From positions 3,651,501 to 3,715,500 of the forward strand of contig NZ_CP137852.1 of assembly GCF_033547095.1 (NCBI RefSeq): a stretch of DNA of 64,000 bases. The letters run 5' to 3'. The position numbers and the translations under genes were made by a program. Positions within the stretch are counted from its first letter, which is position 1. Every line of letters begins with the position of its first letter. The stretch comes from Sediminicoccus rosea (GTDB taxonomy: Bacteria; Pseudomonadota; Alphaproteobacteria; Acetobacterales; Acetobacteraceae). Shown piece by piece: positions 1-9,487 of this stretch. Under the pieces are notes generated by a model. It saw nothing but the letters and a program-made list of their open reading frames with translations. It was not told the origin of the DNA and searched no databases.

Positions 1-238
1 GGCCTCGGCCATCCTGCTGGAGAGCGCGCTTTCGTTCCTCGGGCTCGGCGATCCGAACCTCATGACCTGGGGCTTCCTGATCGGCTCGGGGCGCAGCGTC
101 ATCCGCATCGCCTGGTGGATGAGCGTCTTCCCCGGCATTGCCATCTTCCTGACCGTGCTGTCGCTGAACCTCGTGGGCGAAGGGCTGTCGGACGCGCTCA
201 ACCCGCGCCTCGCGCGCAGCCGGAGGGGCACGGCGTGA
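1..238 (+). CDS. Peptide ABC transporter permease, C-terminal part (DppC/OppC family)
   Basis: Only the last 78 codons are in the window, in the frame beginning at base 2. They encode the end of an inner-membrane permease: the stretch SALSFLGLGDPN is the usual conserved loop of DppC/OppC-type permeases, followed by a hydrophobic segment (FPGIAIFLTVLSLNLVGEGL) and the typical DALNPRL ending. The stop codon overlaps the GTG start of the ATPase gene (GTGA), so the two are translationally coupled parts of one di/oligopeptide importer. The substrate cannot be read from this fragment; glutathione, peptides or nickel chelates are all possible for the family. Confidence 0.9.
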   Translation, partial: ASAILLESALSFLGLGDPNLMTWGFLIGSGRSVIRIAWWMSVFPGIAIFLTVLSLNLVGEGLSDALNPRLARSRRGTA

Positions 239-1836
239 GCCTGTTGCGGGTCGAGGGCCTGACGGTCGCGCTGCCGCCCGGGGCCGACCGGCCCCATGCG
301 GTGGAGGACATCACCCTCGCCGTCGAGCCAGGCGAGATCCTCTGCGTGGTGGGCGAAAGCGGCTCGGGGAAGTCCATCACCGCCAATGCCGTGATGGGCC
401 TGCTGCCGCATGGACTGCCGGTGCGCCAGGGCCGCATCCTCCTGGACGGTGAGGATCTTCTGTCGCTCCCGCCCGAGGGCATGCGGCGGCTGCGCGGCCG
501 CCGCCTGGCCATGATCTTCCAGGAGCCGATGACGGCGCTGAACCCCCTGATGCGCGTGGGCGAGCAGATCGCGGAGGCGATGCGCGTGCATGGCGCAGGG
601 CGTGAGGCCGCGCGCCGGGTGCCGGAGCTGCTGGCCGCCGTGAACCTGCCCGACCCGGAGGCCACCGCGCGCGCCTATCCCTTCCGCCTCTCGGGTGGGC
701 AGCGCCAGCGCGTGATGATCGCCATGGCGCTCGCCCTGGAGCCGCGCCTGCTGATCGCGGATGAGCCCACCACCGCCCTCGACGTGACCACGCAGATGCA
801 GATCCTCCGCCTGATCCGTGAGATCCAGTCGCGGCGCGGCACGGGCGTGATGTTCATCACCCATGATTTCGGCGTGGTGGCGGAGATCGCCGATCGCGTC
901 GCGGTGATGCAGCATGGCCGCATCGTCGAGCAGGGTCCGGTGGACGAGGTGCTGAACCGGCCCCGCCACGCCTATACCCAGGCGCTGATCGCGGCCGTCC
1001 CACATGGCGCGCCGCCGTCCCGCCCGGTGCGGGAGGCGGCGCCGGTCGCGCTGACGGCGCGCGGCGTCGAGAAGACCTACCGCCGCGCGGGCGGATGGTT
1101 CGGGCGGGGGCCGGCGGTGCGCGCCGTGCATGAGGCCGACTTCGAGCTGCGCCGGGGCGAGACGCTCGGCCTGGTCGGCGAAAGCGGGTCCGGCAAGTCC
1201 ACCCTGGCCCGCTGCCTCGTGCGGCTGGTGCAGCCGGAGCGCGGCGAAATCAACTTCGAGGGGCAGGATCTCCGCGGCCTGTCGCGCTCGGCCTGGAAGC
1301 CGTATCGCAAGCGGATCCAGATGGTCTTCCAGGACCCCTTCGCCTCGCTCAATCCGCGCCGGCGCGTGGGCGACATCATCGCGGAAGGCCCCGTCACGCA
1401 TGGGCTCGCACGACCCGCGGCCCTGGCGCGCGCGCGGGAGCTGCTGCGCCTGGTTCAACTCGATCCCTCCGCGATGGACCGGTATCCGCACGAATTCTCC
1501 GGCGGCCAGCGCCAGCGGATCGGCATCGCCCGCGCGCTGGCGATGGAGCCCGAGTTGCTGATCGCGGACGAGCCCGTCTCCGCCCTCGACGTCAGCGTGC
1601 AGGCGCAGGTGCTGGCCCTGCTGGCCGATCTCCGTGCCCGGCTCGGCCTCACCATGCTGTTCATCACGCATGACCTGCGCGTGGCGGCCCAGGTCTGCGA
1701 CCGCATCGCGGTGATGCAGCGCGGCGCCATCGTCGAGCAGGGCGCGACGGCGGAGGTCTTCGGCCAGCCCCGCCATCCCTATACGCGCCAGCTGCTCGAC
1801 AGCATCCCGGGGCGCGGCTGGACCCCGCCCGCATGA
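235..1836 (+). CDS. Fused double ATP-binding subunit of a peptide ABC importer (DppD-DppF / GsiA-like)
   Basis: This 533-residue protein carries two complete ABC ATPase domains that energise peptide import at the inner membrane. The first half has Walker A GESGSGKS (about residues 40-47), signature LSGGQRQR and Walker [13 protein letters not shown]. The second half repeats these as [16 protein letters not shown] and [12 protein letters not shown]. Each half ends with the oligopeptide-transporter C-terminal extension (RHAYTQALI and [13 protein letters not shown]). The GTG start at 235 overlaps the permease stop; an ATG at 115 would lie inside the permease gene and adds an unrelated leader, so it was not used. 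Family members such as GsiA and YejF have this fused arrangement. Confidence 0.93.
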   Translation: MSLLRVEGLTVALPPGADRPHAVEDITLAVEPGEILCVVGESGSGKSITANAVMGLLPHGLPVRQGRILLDGEDLLSLPPEGMRRLRGRRLAMIFQEPMTALNPLMRVGEQIAEAMRVHGAGREAARRVPELLAAVNLPDPEATARAYPFRLSGGQRQRVMIAMALALEPRLLIADEPTTALDVTTQMQILRLIREIQSRRGTGVMFITHDFGVVAEIADRVAVMQHGRIVEQGPVDEVLNRPRHAYTQALIAAVPHGAPPSRPVREAAPVALTARGVEKTYRRAGGWFGRGPAVRAVHEADFELRRGETLGLVGESGSGKSTLARCLVRLVQPERGEINFEGQDLRGLSRSAWKPYRKRIQMVFQDPFASLNPRRRVGDIIAEGPVTHGLARPAALARARELLRLVQLDPSAMDRYPHEFSGGQRQRIGIARALAMEPELLIADEPVSALDVSVQAQVLALLADLRARLGLTMLFITHDLRVAAQVCDRIAVMQRGAIVEQGATAEVFGQPRHPYTRQLLDSIPGRGWTPPA

Positions 1837-3428
1837 TGGTGGACCACATCGTGCTGGGCGCCGGCAGCGCGGGCTGCGTTCTGGCCAACCGCCTCTCCGC
1901 CGGCGGCGCCAGCGTCGCGGTCATCGAGGCAGGCGGGCCGGACCGCCACCCCTATATCCACATCCCCGCCGGCTATGCGCGGTTGTTGGACCACAAGCGC
2001 CTGACCTGGGGCTATCGCACCGCGCCGGACGCCGCGACCGGCGGCCGCGCGCTCGACTATCCGCGTGGGCGGGTCTGGGGCGGCTCCTCCTCCATCAACG
2101 GCCTCGGCCATGTGCGGGGCGACCCGTCCGACTATGACCTCTGGGCGCAGAAGGGCTGCACGGGATGGAGCTGGGCGGATCTGCTGCCCTATTTCCAGCG
2201 CCATGAGAGCTTCGCCGAGGGTGGCGAGGGCCGTGGCACGGCGGGGCCGCAGCCCGTCTCGCATCTCGCGGAGCGGCCCGCCCTGCTTGACGGCTTCGCG
2301 GCCGCCGCCGAGGCGATCGGCCTGCCAGTGAACGCCGACATGAACGGCCCGCGCCGCGAAGGCTTCGCGACCTTCCAGCAGACGCGACGGGGGGCGCGCC
2401 GCGTCTCGGCGGCGCGCGCCTATCTCGTCCCGGCGCTGCGCCGCCCCCAGGTTACCCTGCTGGACCACGCGCTGGCGCTGCGCCTCGTGATCGAGCAGGG
2501 GCGCTGCACCGGCGTGCTAATCAGGCGCGGTGGCGAGGAGCGCCTGATTCGCGCGCGGGCCGGGGTGGTGCTCTCAGCGGGCGCGATCGGCTCGCCACAG
2601 CTTCTCCTGCTCTCGGGCATCGGGCCGGCGGAGGAGCTTGCGGCACTCGGCATCGCCCCGGTGCTCGATGCGCCGGGCATCGGCCGCAACCTGCAGGATC
2701 ACTACATCACGCGCCTCACCTACCGGCTGGCCTCGCACCGCTACAGCGCCAACCGCCGCATCACCTGGCCACGGCTTGGCTGGGAGGTGCTGCGCTGGGC
2801 CACGCGCGGCACGGGCGTGCTGACCTGGTCACCGGGGATGATGAGCCTTTTCGCGCGCACCGAGGCTGGGTTGGAAGCGCCTGACATCCAGGTGAATGGT
2901 GGCCCGATCTCCTGGGCCGAGGGCCGCATCGGCGAGCCGGAGCAGGAGCCGGGCTGCACGCTGGGCGTCTGGCAATGCCGCCCGCAGAGCCGCGGCAGCG
3001 TGACACTGGCAAGCGCAAGGCCAGAGGATTCGCCCATCATCGCGCCGCGCTTCCTGACCGCCCCGGCAGATGCGGCGGCCGTGCTGCGGGGCATTGCGCT
3101 GGTCCGGCGATGGATGGCCGCACCGCCCCTTGCAGGGATCGTCGCGGGCGAGGTGCGGCCAGGGCCTGCCATCCAGGATGAGGCGGAGTTGCTCGACTTC
3201 GCCCGGCGCACGGGCGGCACGGTGTATCACCCCTGCGGCACGGTGCGGATGGGAAGCGATCCGGAAGCACCACTCGACGCGCGGCTTCGCCTCCGCGGGA
3301 TCGAGGGCCTTCGCGTGGTGGACGCCTCGGTGTTCCCTGACATCCCCATCTGCAACATCAACGCCACCGTGCTGTCGGTGGCAGAGAAGGCCGCCGACAT
3401 GATCCTGGAGGACCAGCGGGCGGCCTGA
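1833..3428 (+). CDS. GMC-family FAD-dependent oxidoreductase (choline dehydrogenase-like)
   Basis: A 531-residue flavoprotein of the glucose-methanol-choline family, which oxidises alcohol groups. It begins with the FAD dinucleotide motif VLGAGSAGCVLANRL (residues about 7-21) followed by an acidic strand end (VIEAGG). The GMC signatures PRGRVWGGSSSINGL (about residue 75) and GAIGSPQLLLLSGIGP (about 249) are present. The C-terminal catalytic region has YHPCGT with the active-site His, and NINATV with the second conserved Asn. The start overlaps the upstream ATPase stop (ATGA), so it belongs to the peptide-transporter operon. The substrate is unknown; choline dehydrogenase is only the nearest named relative. 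Confidence 0.88.
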   Translation: MMVDHIVLGAGSAGCVLANRLSAGGASVAVIEAGGPDRHPYIHIPAGYARLLDHKRLTWGYRTAPDAATGGRALDYPRGRVWGGSSSINGLGHVRGDPSDYDLWAQKGCTGWSWADLLPYFQRHESFAEGGEGRGTAGPQPVSHLAERPALLDGFAAAAEAIGLPVNADMNGPRREGFATFQQTRRGARRVSAARAYLVPALRRPQVTLLDHALALRLVIEQGRCTGVLIRRGGEERLIRARAGVVLSAGAIGSPQLLLLSGIGPAEELAALGIAPVLDAPGIGRNLQDHYITRLTYRLASHRYSANRRITWPRLGWEVLRWATRGTGVLTWSPGMMSLFARTEAGLEAPDIQVNGGPISWAEGRIGEPEQEPGCTLGVWQCRPQSRGSVTLASARPEDSPIIAPRFLTAPADAAAVLRGIALVRRWMAAPPLAGIVAGEVRPGPAIQDEAELLDFARRTGGTVYHPCGTVRMGSDPEAPLDARLRLRGIEGLRVVDASVFPDIPICNINATVLSVAEKAADMILEDQRAA

Positions 3429-3759
3429 GGCGCGCCAGGCCGGAGGTGCCCGGACCGATCATGGGCGTGACAATGGTGTCTGGCCATCGCGTGACTGAGC
3501 TGGCGCGTGACGTGCTCGCTGGCGGCAGGACCGGCCTGGTGGGTTCGGCTTATGATGAAAGCGACGGGCGTGCGGAGGGACGAACCTTCCTGCTCGCATG
3601 TCAGCTGCATGCCCCAGACCATCCCAGGCACCGCGCGCGCTCTCCGGTTCGACCCTTGCCAGCCGAAACAGCGTCTCGCCGCGCGTCAGCCCTGGCTGGA
3701 TCGTCGCGGCGAAGGCGGCTTCACCCCCGCCGCGCCGAGCCTAAGGCGCACAGCCAGAC

Positions 3760-3975
3760 CGGCCATCACCCCGGGCACGCCGCCCCCAGGCGCTGGAGCG
3801 CGGCATCCGACAAGCCGCGCGGGCCCCAGAGACCCCACCGTGATTGCGCATCCACGCTCGGAAAGCCCGTCTCGGCCGTGCGCGGGATATCGGGTGCGGC
3901 CGCGTCGCCCACACCGTGCCGATCACGGCGCCGATGTGCCGGGCCAGCAGATCCGCCAGCACCGGGGTCATCCCA
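3760..3975 (-). pseudogene. Decayed fragment of a Bug/TctC-family solute receptor
   Basis: On the minus strand, one frame reads PVLADLLARHIGAVIGTVWA, matching the lobe-2 segment of Bug receptors (usual form ALTDLLAGHIDAVIGTV). A neighbouring frame then reads PDIPRTAETGFPSVDAQS followed by WGLWGPRGLSDAALQRLG, the usual PDVPTVAETGFPGF..GLWGPAGLPD region. The frame shift and the missing Arg-Ala-Leu-Ala-Val segment between them show that it is broken, and no N-terminal half is present. The rest of the gap 3429-4061 holds nothing else I can support. Identification rests on motif memory, not an alignment. Confidence 0.55.
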
Positions 3976-4061
3976 CAGGGCCGGCGTGATGTCAGCGCCG
4001 ATCAGGCGCAGGCGAGAGCCGGGCCGGTATCCGGCCCTAGCGGATGGGGCGCCGAGGCGGG

Positions 4062-7000
4062 TTACAGCCAGATGTTGGCGCCAGCCAGAGCGAGCACGCC
4101 TGCGACCTCGATCTGGAAATCCGCCTCGCCCTCACCAGTCACGTCGCCCTGCAGGAAGCCGCCAAAAAATCTCAGTTGCCCTGCGACTGCGCCAAACACC
4201 GATGAGCCGATAAAGGTAAAAGCCTGATCTCCATCGAGGCCCGTGTTGGCATCCACAGATCGCAGATCAATGCGGTCGGCCTCGAGCGCGCTGAAGTCAA
4301 GGATCACATCCCCGTCGGCCTCCGAAGCGCTCCGGAAGATGAAGCGATCGCCGCCCAATCCGCCCGTCAGTTCATCGGCACCTGCGCCGCCGTCCAGGCT
4401 ATCGGCCCCCTCGCCACCCAGCAGGGAGTCGGTGCCGCCAAGACCGAACAAGGCGTCGCGATTTCCCAGCCCGTCGAGCCGATTTGCCCCGGCATTCCCG
4501 TCAAGCCGATTTGACCCGCCATTGCCCGTGCCATCGAGATCAGCCATGCCGTCCAGGCTGAGGCGCTCGACCTGGGCTTCGAGCACCCAGTCGAGCGTGG
4601 CAACGACGCGATCGTAACCCCCGCCCGACTGCTCGACCACTTCGTCACCGGCGTCGTCGACGCGATAGATGTCGTCGCCGGCGCCGCCCTCGAGCAGATC
4701 TGCCCCGGTGCCGCCGTCAAGCCCATCGGCGCCCGAGCCGCCGCTCAGGCTATCGTCGCCGGCGCCGCCCCAGAGAATATCCGCTCCATCGCCGCCATCG
4801 ATCAGGTTCGCCCCGGCGTTCCCGGTGATACGGTTGGCGAGCGTGTTGCCCGTGCCGTTCACATCGTTGCTGCCGACAAGGCTGAGCCACTCGACATGAT
4901 CGCCCAGAACCCAGCTGACCGAGGCGATCACCCGGTCGGACCCGCCCGCCGCCAGTTCCAGGACGGTGTCCGCCGCGTCATCGACCTCATAGATGTCGTT
5001 GTCGGCACCGCCGACCATATGGTCGGCTCCCAGCCCGCCCGATAGGCTGTCAGCGCCGCCGCCCCCGATCAGCGTGTCGGCCCCCGCCAGCCCGTAGAGG
5101 CGATCGGCGCCAGCCCCGCCATCCAGGACATTCGCATTTGCATTGCCATCGAGGCGATTGCTCAGCGCATTGCCGGTCCCGTTCACCGCCGAACCGGCAG
5201 CCAGGCTCAGCCGCTCGATATTCTCACCCAGGACCCAGTCGAGCGACGCGATGATCCGGTCATAGCCACCGCCAGCGGCCTCAACCGTCACATCCGACAA
5301 CTGATCCACGTTGAAGCGATCATCGCCCAGGCCGCCCTCGAGATGATCGGCTCCCAGGCCACCCCTGAGGACGTCATTGCCCGCCCCTCCGACCAGGCTG
5401 TCATTCCCGGCGGAAGCGGTCACGCTGAGGCCGACCCCCGCGCCCAAGGCAGAGCCATCCAGGCTCAACGCGGTCGCCGCCGAGGCGACCACCTCGAGAA
5501 GCGGGCCGAAGGCGAGCGACGCCTGCGCCCCGAGGACAAGGCTATGGCTTCCGGCCGTGCCCAGGGTGATCCTCTCGAGGTTGTGCAGGTCGCTGAAGGA
5601 CGCGTCGTCCAGGTTCACCGCGAAGTTCAGGGCCAGGGTGTCACGCTCGCCCAGGCCGTCGATCCAGCGCACGGGGTCCGTGAAATCCGCGGCGCTGGTG
5701 AAGGTGAAGACATCGCGCGCCGCGGTGCCCGTCCGCAGCCGCAGGTCGATGGTCAAGTCGAAGGTGGCCGCAGCCGAGGTGAGGCCGCCACTCGCCTGCG
5801 TCACGTCCAGCGCATAAGCGCCGGCCCCGAGAACGGGCAGCACGAAGCTCCAGTCTCCCGCCCCATCGGCGTTGGTGGTGCCCAGAACCATGCCGCCGTC
5901 GCGCACCGTGATCACGGCCCCGGCTTCCGCCGTGCCAACGAGTTCAGGCGCGGTGATGCCGGTCACGCCGTCATTCGTGTCGGGGCCGTTGTCGGAGCCC
6001 AGGCCGAGTTGGACCGTGGGCGGCGGCAGAACGGTGCTGACGGTGTAGATCACCGCCCCGCTGCTGCCGACATTGCCGGCCAGGTCGGTGCTGACGGCGA
6101 CCAAGCTGTGCTCGCCCTCGTCACCCAGGTCCACGCTGACCGACCACAGACCGCCCACGCCGATCGCGACCGTGGCGATGGGCGTGCCGCCGCCATTGTC
6201 GAACAGCTGCACCTGCGTGCCCGGATTGGCATCCGCCACCGTGCCGCTGATGGTCTGCGTCGCCACGCCCACGATGCCGCCGCCGGAGGTGATCGCCACC
6301 ACGGGGTCGGCGCTGTCCACCTTCACGGTCAGCGTCGCGGAAGAAGGGGAGGTGTTGAGCGACGCATTCAGCGCCGTCGCCGTGAAGTGATGCGTGCCAT
6401 CGGCGAGCGCCGCCGGCGTGATGCTCCAGGCGCCGGTCACGGCATCGGAGCGCGCCTGACCGACGACGGTGGCGCCATCCCGCAGCGTCACCAGCACATC
6501 CGCGGCGGCGAGGCCCGTGATGGTGAGGGCCGCGGTGCTGGTGATGTTGTCGGTGTCGGAGGGCCCGGTGTCGAGGATCGCCGCGATATCGAGGCCGGTC
6601 GGCGCATCGGAGGCGATGTTCTCCGGCAGCAGGAAGAGCGATTGCGCTTCGGCACTGCCCGTGGCGGTGGCGAGGATGTCCTTCAGCAGCACGGTCCCCG
6701 CCTCGGTGCCGTCGCTGATCCAGAGCTCGGGGCCGGTGCTGCCGTCATTCGCCGAAAAGACGACCCGGCCATCGCCGAGGGAGGTCAAGTCGAACAAGCT
6801 GACGATGCTGCCGGTCGCGCCCAGCCAGATGTCCTTGACGAGCGTGGTGCCGCCGGCGGTCCCATCCGTGCGCCACAACTCATAGCCGTGCACGCCGTCA
6901 TCGGCGATGAACAGCGCCGTGCCATCGCCCAGCGCGATAGGCCCGTAGGGCCGGCTTCCATCGGCACCGACGCGGATGTCCTTCAGCAGGCTGGTCCCGA

Positions 7001-9293
7001 CCTCGGTGCCGTCGGTCACCCAGAGTTCGATGCCGCTCGTACCATCATCGGCGGCGAAGACAGCGAGGCCGTTGCCCAGCGCGGTGATGGCACCGCTGTT
7101 GCCGAGGCCGTGGCCGCCGCCGGCCTGGATGTCCTTGACCAGTGTGGTGCCGGCCTCGGTGCCGTCGGTCGTCCAGAGTTCGAAGCCGTTCACGCCGTCA
7201 TCGGCCTTGAACAGCGTCTGGCCATTGCCGAGGGCCTCGAAGGCCTGAGGCGTGGCGCTCGCCGCGCCGGGGCTGATGTCCTTCACCTTGACCGTGCCGA
7301 CGGCGGTGCCGTCCGTCACCCAGAGTTCGGAGCCATCGCCGTCGGTCGCGTTGAACAGCGCCCGGTTCCCGGAGATCACCTTGAACAGGAAGGGATTGCC
7401 GGCGGCCGCGCCGGCGTTGATGTCCTTCAGCAGGACCGTCCCATCCGCCGTGCCGTCGGTGACCCACAGCTCGGCGTTGTCGGTCTCGCCGGCGGCGGCG
7501 AAGACGATGAGCCCATTGCCGAGCGCGGTCAGCGCGTAGGCGTAGCTGCTGCCGCTGCCGGGGTTGATGTCCTTGAGGAGGGTGGTTCCGTCCGTCGTGC
7601 CGTCGGTGATCCAGAGTTCGAAGCCGTTCGCGCCGTCATCCGCCGAGAACAGGGCGGTCCCGTCGCCAAGGCCCAGGAAGCCCCCGGGATAGGAGGGAGC
7701 CGTGCCCAGGTTGATGTCCTTGAGCAGGCTGGTGCCGGCGGCGGTGCCGTCGGTGACCCATAACTCGTGGCCCGACGCCCCGGTGCTGGCGGCGAACAGC
7801 ATCACCCCGGCGTTGAGCTGGAAGGCGGCGGTGTCATAGCCACCATCCACGCCATCGAGCAGGCGCCGCGTGCCGCCCGTCGTGCCATCGGTGATCCAGG
7901 CGCCGATGCCGTCGCCGTCCACGGCGAGGAACACCGCCTCTCCTGTCCCCGTGGCCCTGAAGAAGGCAGGGGCGCCACCGATGTAAGGGTTGGCCTGGGC
8001 ATTCACGTCCACGACGAGATGCGTGCCGCCGACGGTGCCATCCGTCACCCAGACCTCGGCGCCCACAACCGGATCGTCCACGACGAAGAAGGCCGTGCCG
8101 TCCCCATTGGCCACGAAGTCGCCTGGGGAGCCGCTCAGGCCGCCGGGCATGAAGTCCCGCAGCAGGCTGGTGCCGCCGGTGGTGCCGTCGGTCACCCATA
8201 ATTCGAGGCCGTTGACCCCGTCATCGCCCGCGAAGACGGCCGTGCCATTGCCGAGCGAGACGATCTCCCGCACGGAGGGTTGGTAGGCGGTCTGGTCACC
8301 CGGCTGCAGATCGAACACCAGGGCCGTGCCGGCTTCCGTCCCGTCGGTGACCCAGAGCTCCGGCCCATGGACGCCGTCATTGGCCTGGAACAGGGCGCGA
8401 CCATCACCCAGCGGCGTGATGAGGTCGATGCTGGAGGCCGACGCGCCGGGGGTAATGTCCCGCACCAGGACCGTGCCCGCGGTGGTGCCGTCGGTGATCC
8501 ACAGCTCTCTCCCGATTGTCCCGTCATTGGCGCCGAAGAGTGCCCGGCCATCACCCAGGTCCGTGATATCCGAAATGAAGGCCGAATTGCTTCCGGGCCG
8601 GATCTCCCGGAGGAGGGTGGTGCCCTCGGCCGTGCCGTCGCTGATCCAAAGTTCCTGGCCCTGCGCCGCGCTGCCACTGGCCCGGAAGAGGATGAGGCCG
8701 TCGCCCAGCGCGGTGAAGCTGTTCGGCGAACTGCCCACCCCCCCGGTCCTGATGTCCGTCAGCAAGCTGGTGCCGGCCAGGGTCCCATCGGTCACCCAAA
8801 GCTCGGTGCCATTGGTGTCGTCCGTCCCGGCGAACAGCACGCGTCCGTCACCGAGCACTTCGAAGGTCGTGCTGAGGCCGTTGCCCGCACCGGTCACCAT
8901 GTCCGCCAGCTGGATGGTGCCGGCCTCGGTGCCATCCGTCACCCAGAGCTCCCGGCCCGTCGTTCCGTCATTGGCCTGGAACACTGCCAGGCCATTGCCC
9001 AGCGCGGTGATGTTGGTGATGGCGGATGGCTCGGCGCCCGGCCGGATATCCTTGACCAGGAAGGTCCCGGCCGGGCCGCCGTCGGTGATCCAGAGCTCCG
9101 CGCCGGCCGTTCCGTCATCGGCGCTGAACAGCGCACGGCCGCCGCCGAGAATCGTGAGATTGCCGATCTCGGGCGAGTCGGTCCCGGGACCGATGTCGGC
9201 CACGAGGCTGGTGCCCGGCACGGTGCCGTCGGAGATCCAGAGCGCATCACCATCAATGCCGTCATCGGCGCTGAACAGGATCCGGTTGGCCAT
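4062..9293 (-). CDS. Giant secreted protein with 18 ELWVTDGT repeats, Ig-like domains and RTX calcium-binding C-terminus
   Basis: The protein has 1743 residues. About residues 10-900 are 18 tandem repeats of roughly 48-50 residues with the core ELW(V/I)TDGT.GT.L..DI.PG and an ending such as LGDG.ALF.ADDG.NG; this is a beta-propeller-like repeat family found in exported bacterial proteins. Then come bacterial Ig-like modules (about 910-1150), a linker, and three RTX blocks with GGAGADRLYG/GGLGADHL nonapeptides. The end is an M10/serralysin-type C-terminal domain (DRFIFRS.SEADGDVILDF ... GQLRFF.G.LQGDVTGEG) finishing in NIWL. No Sec signal is seen, consistent with type I secretion, but no type I exporter is in the window. 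ATG at 9293 was chosen because it follows a TTGAGGG ribosome site and opens the repeat array directly; the frame extends further to 9431. Confidence 0.88.
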   Translation of the reverse strand: MANRILFSADDGIDGDALWISDGTVPGTSLVADIGPGTDSPEIGNLTILGGGRALFSADDGTAGAELWITDGGPAGTFLVKDIRPGAEPSAITNITALGNGLAVFQANDGTTGRELWVTDGTEAGTIQLADMVTGAGNGLSTTFEVLGDGRVLFAGTDDTNGTELWVTDGTLAGTSLLTDIRTGGVGSSPNSFTALGDGLILFRASGSAAQGQELWISDGTAEGTTLLREIRPGSNSAFISDITDLGDGRALFGANDGTIGRELWITDGTTAGTVLVRDITPGASASSIDLITPLGDGRALFQANDGVHGPELWVTDGTEAGTALVFDLQPGDQTAYQPSVREIVSLGNGTAVFAGDDGVNGLELWVTDGTTGGTSLLRDFMPGGLSGSPGDFVANGDGTAFFVVDDPVVGAEVWVTDGTVGGTHLVVDVNAQANPYIGGAPAFFRATGTGEAVFLAVDGDGIGAWITDGTTGGTRRLLDGVDGGYDTAAFQLNAGVMLFAASTGASGHELWVTDGTAAGTSLLKDINLGTAPSYPGGFLGLGDGTALFSADDGANGFELWITDGTTDGTTLLKDINPGSGSSYAYALTALGNGLIVFAAAGETDNAELWVTDGTADGTVLLKDINAGAAAGNPFLFKVISGNRALFNATDGDGSELWVTDGTAVGTVKVKDISPGAASATPQAFEALGNGQTLFKADDGVNGFELWTTDGTEAGTTLVKDIQAGGGHGLGNSGAITALGNGLAVFAADDGTSGIELWVTDGTEVGTSLLKDIRVGADGSRPYGPIALGDGTALFIADDGVHGYELWRTDGTAGGTTLVKDIWLGATGSIVSLFDLTSLGDGRVVFSANDGSTGPELWISDGTEAGTVLLKDILATATGSAEAQSLFLLPENIASDAPTGLDIAAILDTGPSDTDNITSTAALTITGLAAADVLVTLRDGATVVGQARSDAVTGAWSITPAALADGTHHFTATALNASLNTSPSSATLTVKVDSADPVVAITSGGGIVGVATQTISGTVADANPGTQVQLFDNGGGTPIATVAIGVGGLWSVSVDLGDEGEHSLVAVSTDLAGNVGSSGAVIYTVSTVLPPPTVQLGLGSDNGPDTNDGVTGITAPELVGTAEAGAVITVRDGGMVLGTTNADGAGDWSFVLPVLGAGAYALDVTQASGGLTSAAATFDLTIDLRLRTGTAARDVFTFTSAADFTDPVRWIDGLGERDTLALNFAVNLDDASFSDLHNLERITLGTAGSHSLVLGAQASLAFGPLLEVVASAATALSLDGSALGAGVGLSVTASAGNDSLVGGAGNDVLRGGLGADHLEGGLGDDRFNVDQLSDVTVEAAGGGYDRIIASLDWVLGENIERLSLAAGSAVNGTGNALSNRLDGNANANVLDGGAGADRLYGLAGADTLIGGGGADSLSGGLGADHMVGGADNDIYEVDDAADTVLELAAGGSDRVIASVSWVLGDHVEWLSLVGSNDVNGTGNTLANRITGNAGANLIDGGDGADILWGGAGDDSLSGGSGADGLDGGTGADLLEGGAGDDIYRVDDAGDEVVEQSGGGYDRVVATLDWVLEAQVERLSLDGMADLDGTGNGGSNRLDGNAGANRLDGLGNRDALFGLGGTDSLLGGEGADSLDGGAGADELTGGLGGDRFIFRSASEADGDVILDFSALEADRIDLRSVDANTGLDGDQAFTFIGSSVFGAVAGQLRFFGGFLQGDVTGEGEADFQIEVAGVLALAGANIWL

Positions 9294-9487
9294 GGAAGCC
9301 CTCAACCTTGCATGCCGAATAACCTGCGTTGTTCGACAAATTCGTTTCGAAAAAGAAGTTAAACATTCAAAACTTAGGTTGAAAACCCGCCCCTTTCGCA
9401 TTTTTCGAGATTGCCGGCGGTTGCCCGGCACGGACTGGCGGGTGATCGTTGCGCTGCCATGCCTGGCTAAGGAGCGCGCTGCATCCC
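9294..9487. promoter_or_regulatory. Divergent intergenic region, locally AT-rich
   Basis: The bases between the two divergent genes include an AT-rich block (about 9317-9380) that stands out from the high-GC surroundings and probably carries promoters for one or both. No clear -35/-10 pair was identified. The AAGGAG at 9470-9475 may serve the plus-strand gene starting at 9488. Confidence 0.4.

Noticed and set aside
4380-5400. Regular short repeats resembling a CRISPR array
   Set aside because: They encode RTX nonapeptides in the minus-strand protein; unit spacing and sequence vary with the codons.
5343-7763. An 806-codon open frame on the plus strand
   Set aside because: It lies entirely antisense to the ELWVTDGT repeat gene; its regular Gly/Arg/Ala-rich pattern mirrors the repeats and has no start signal or recognisable motif.
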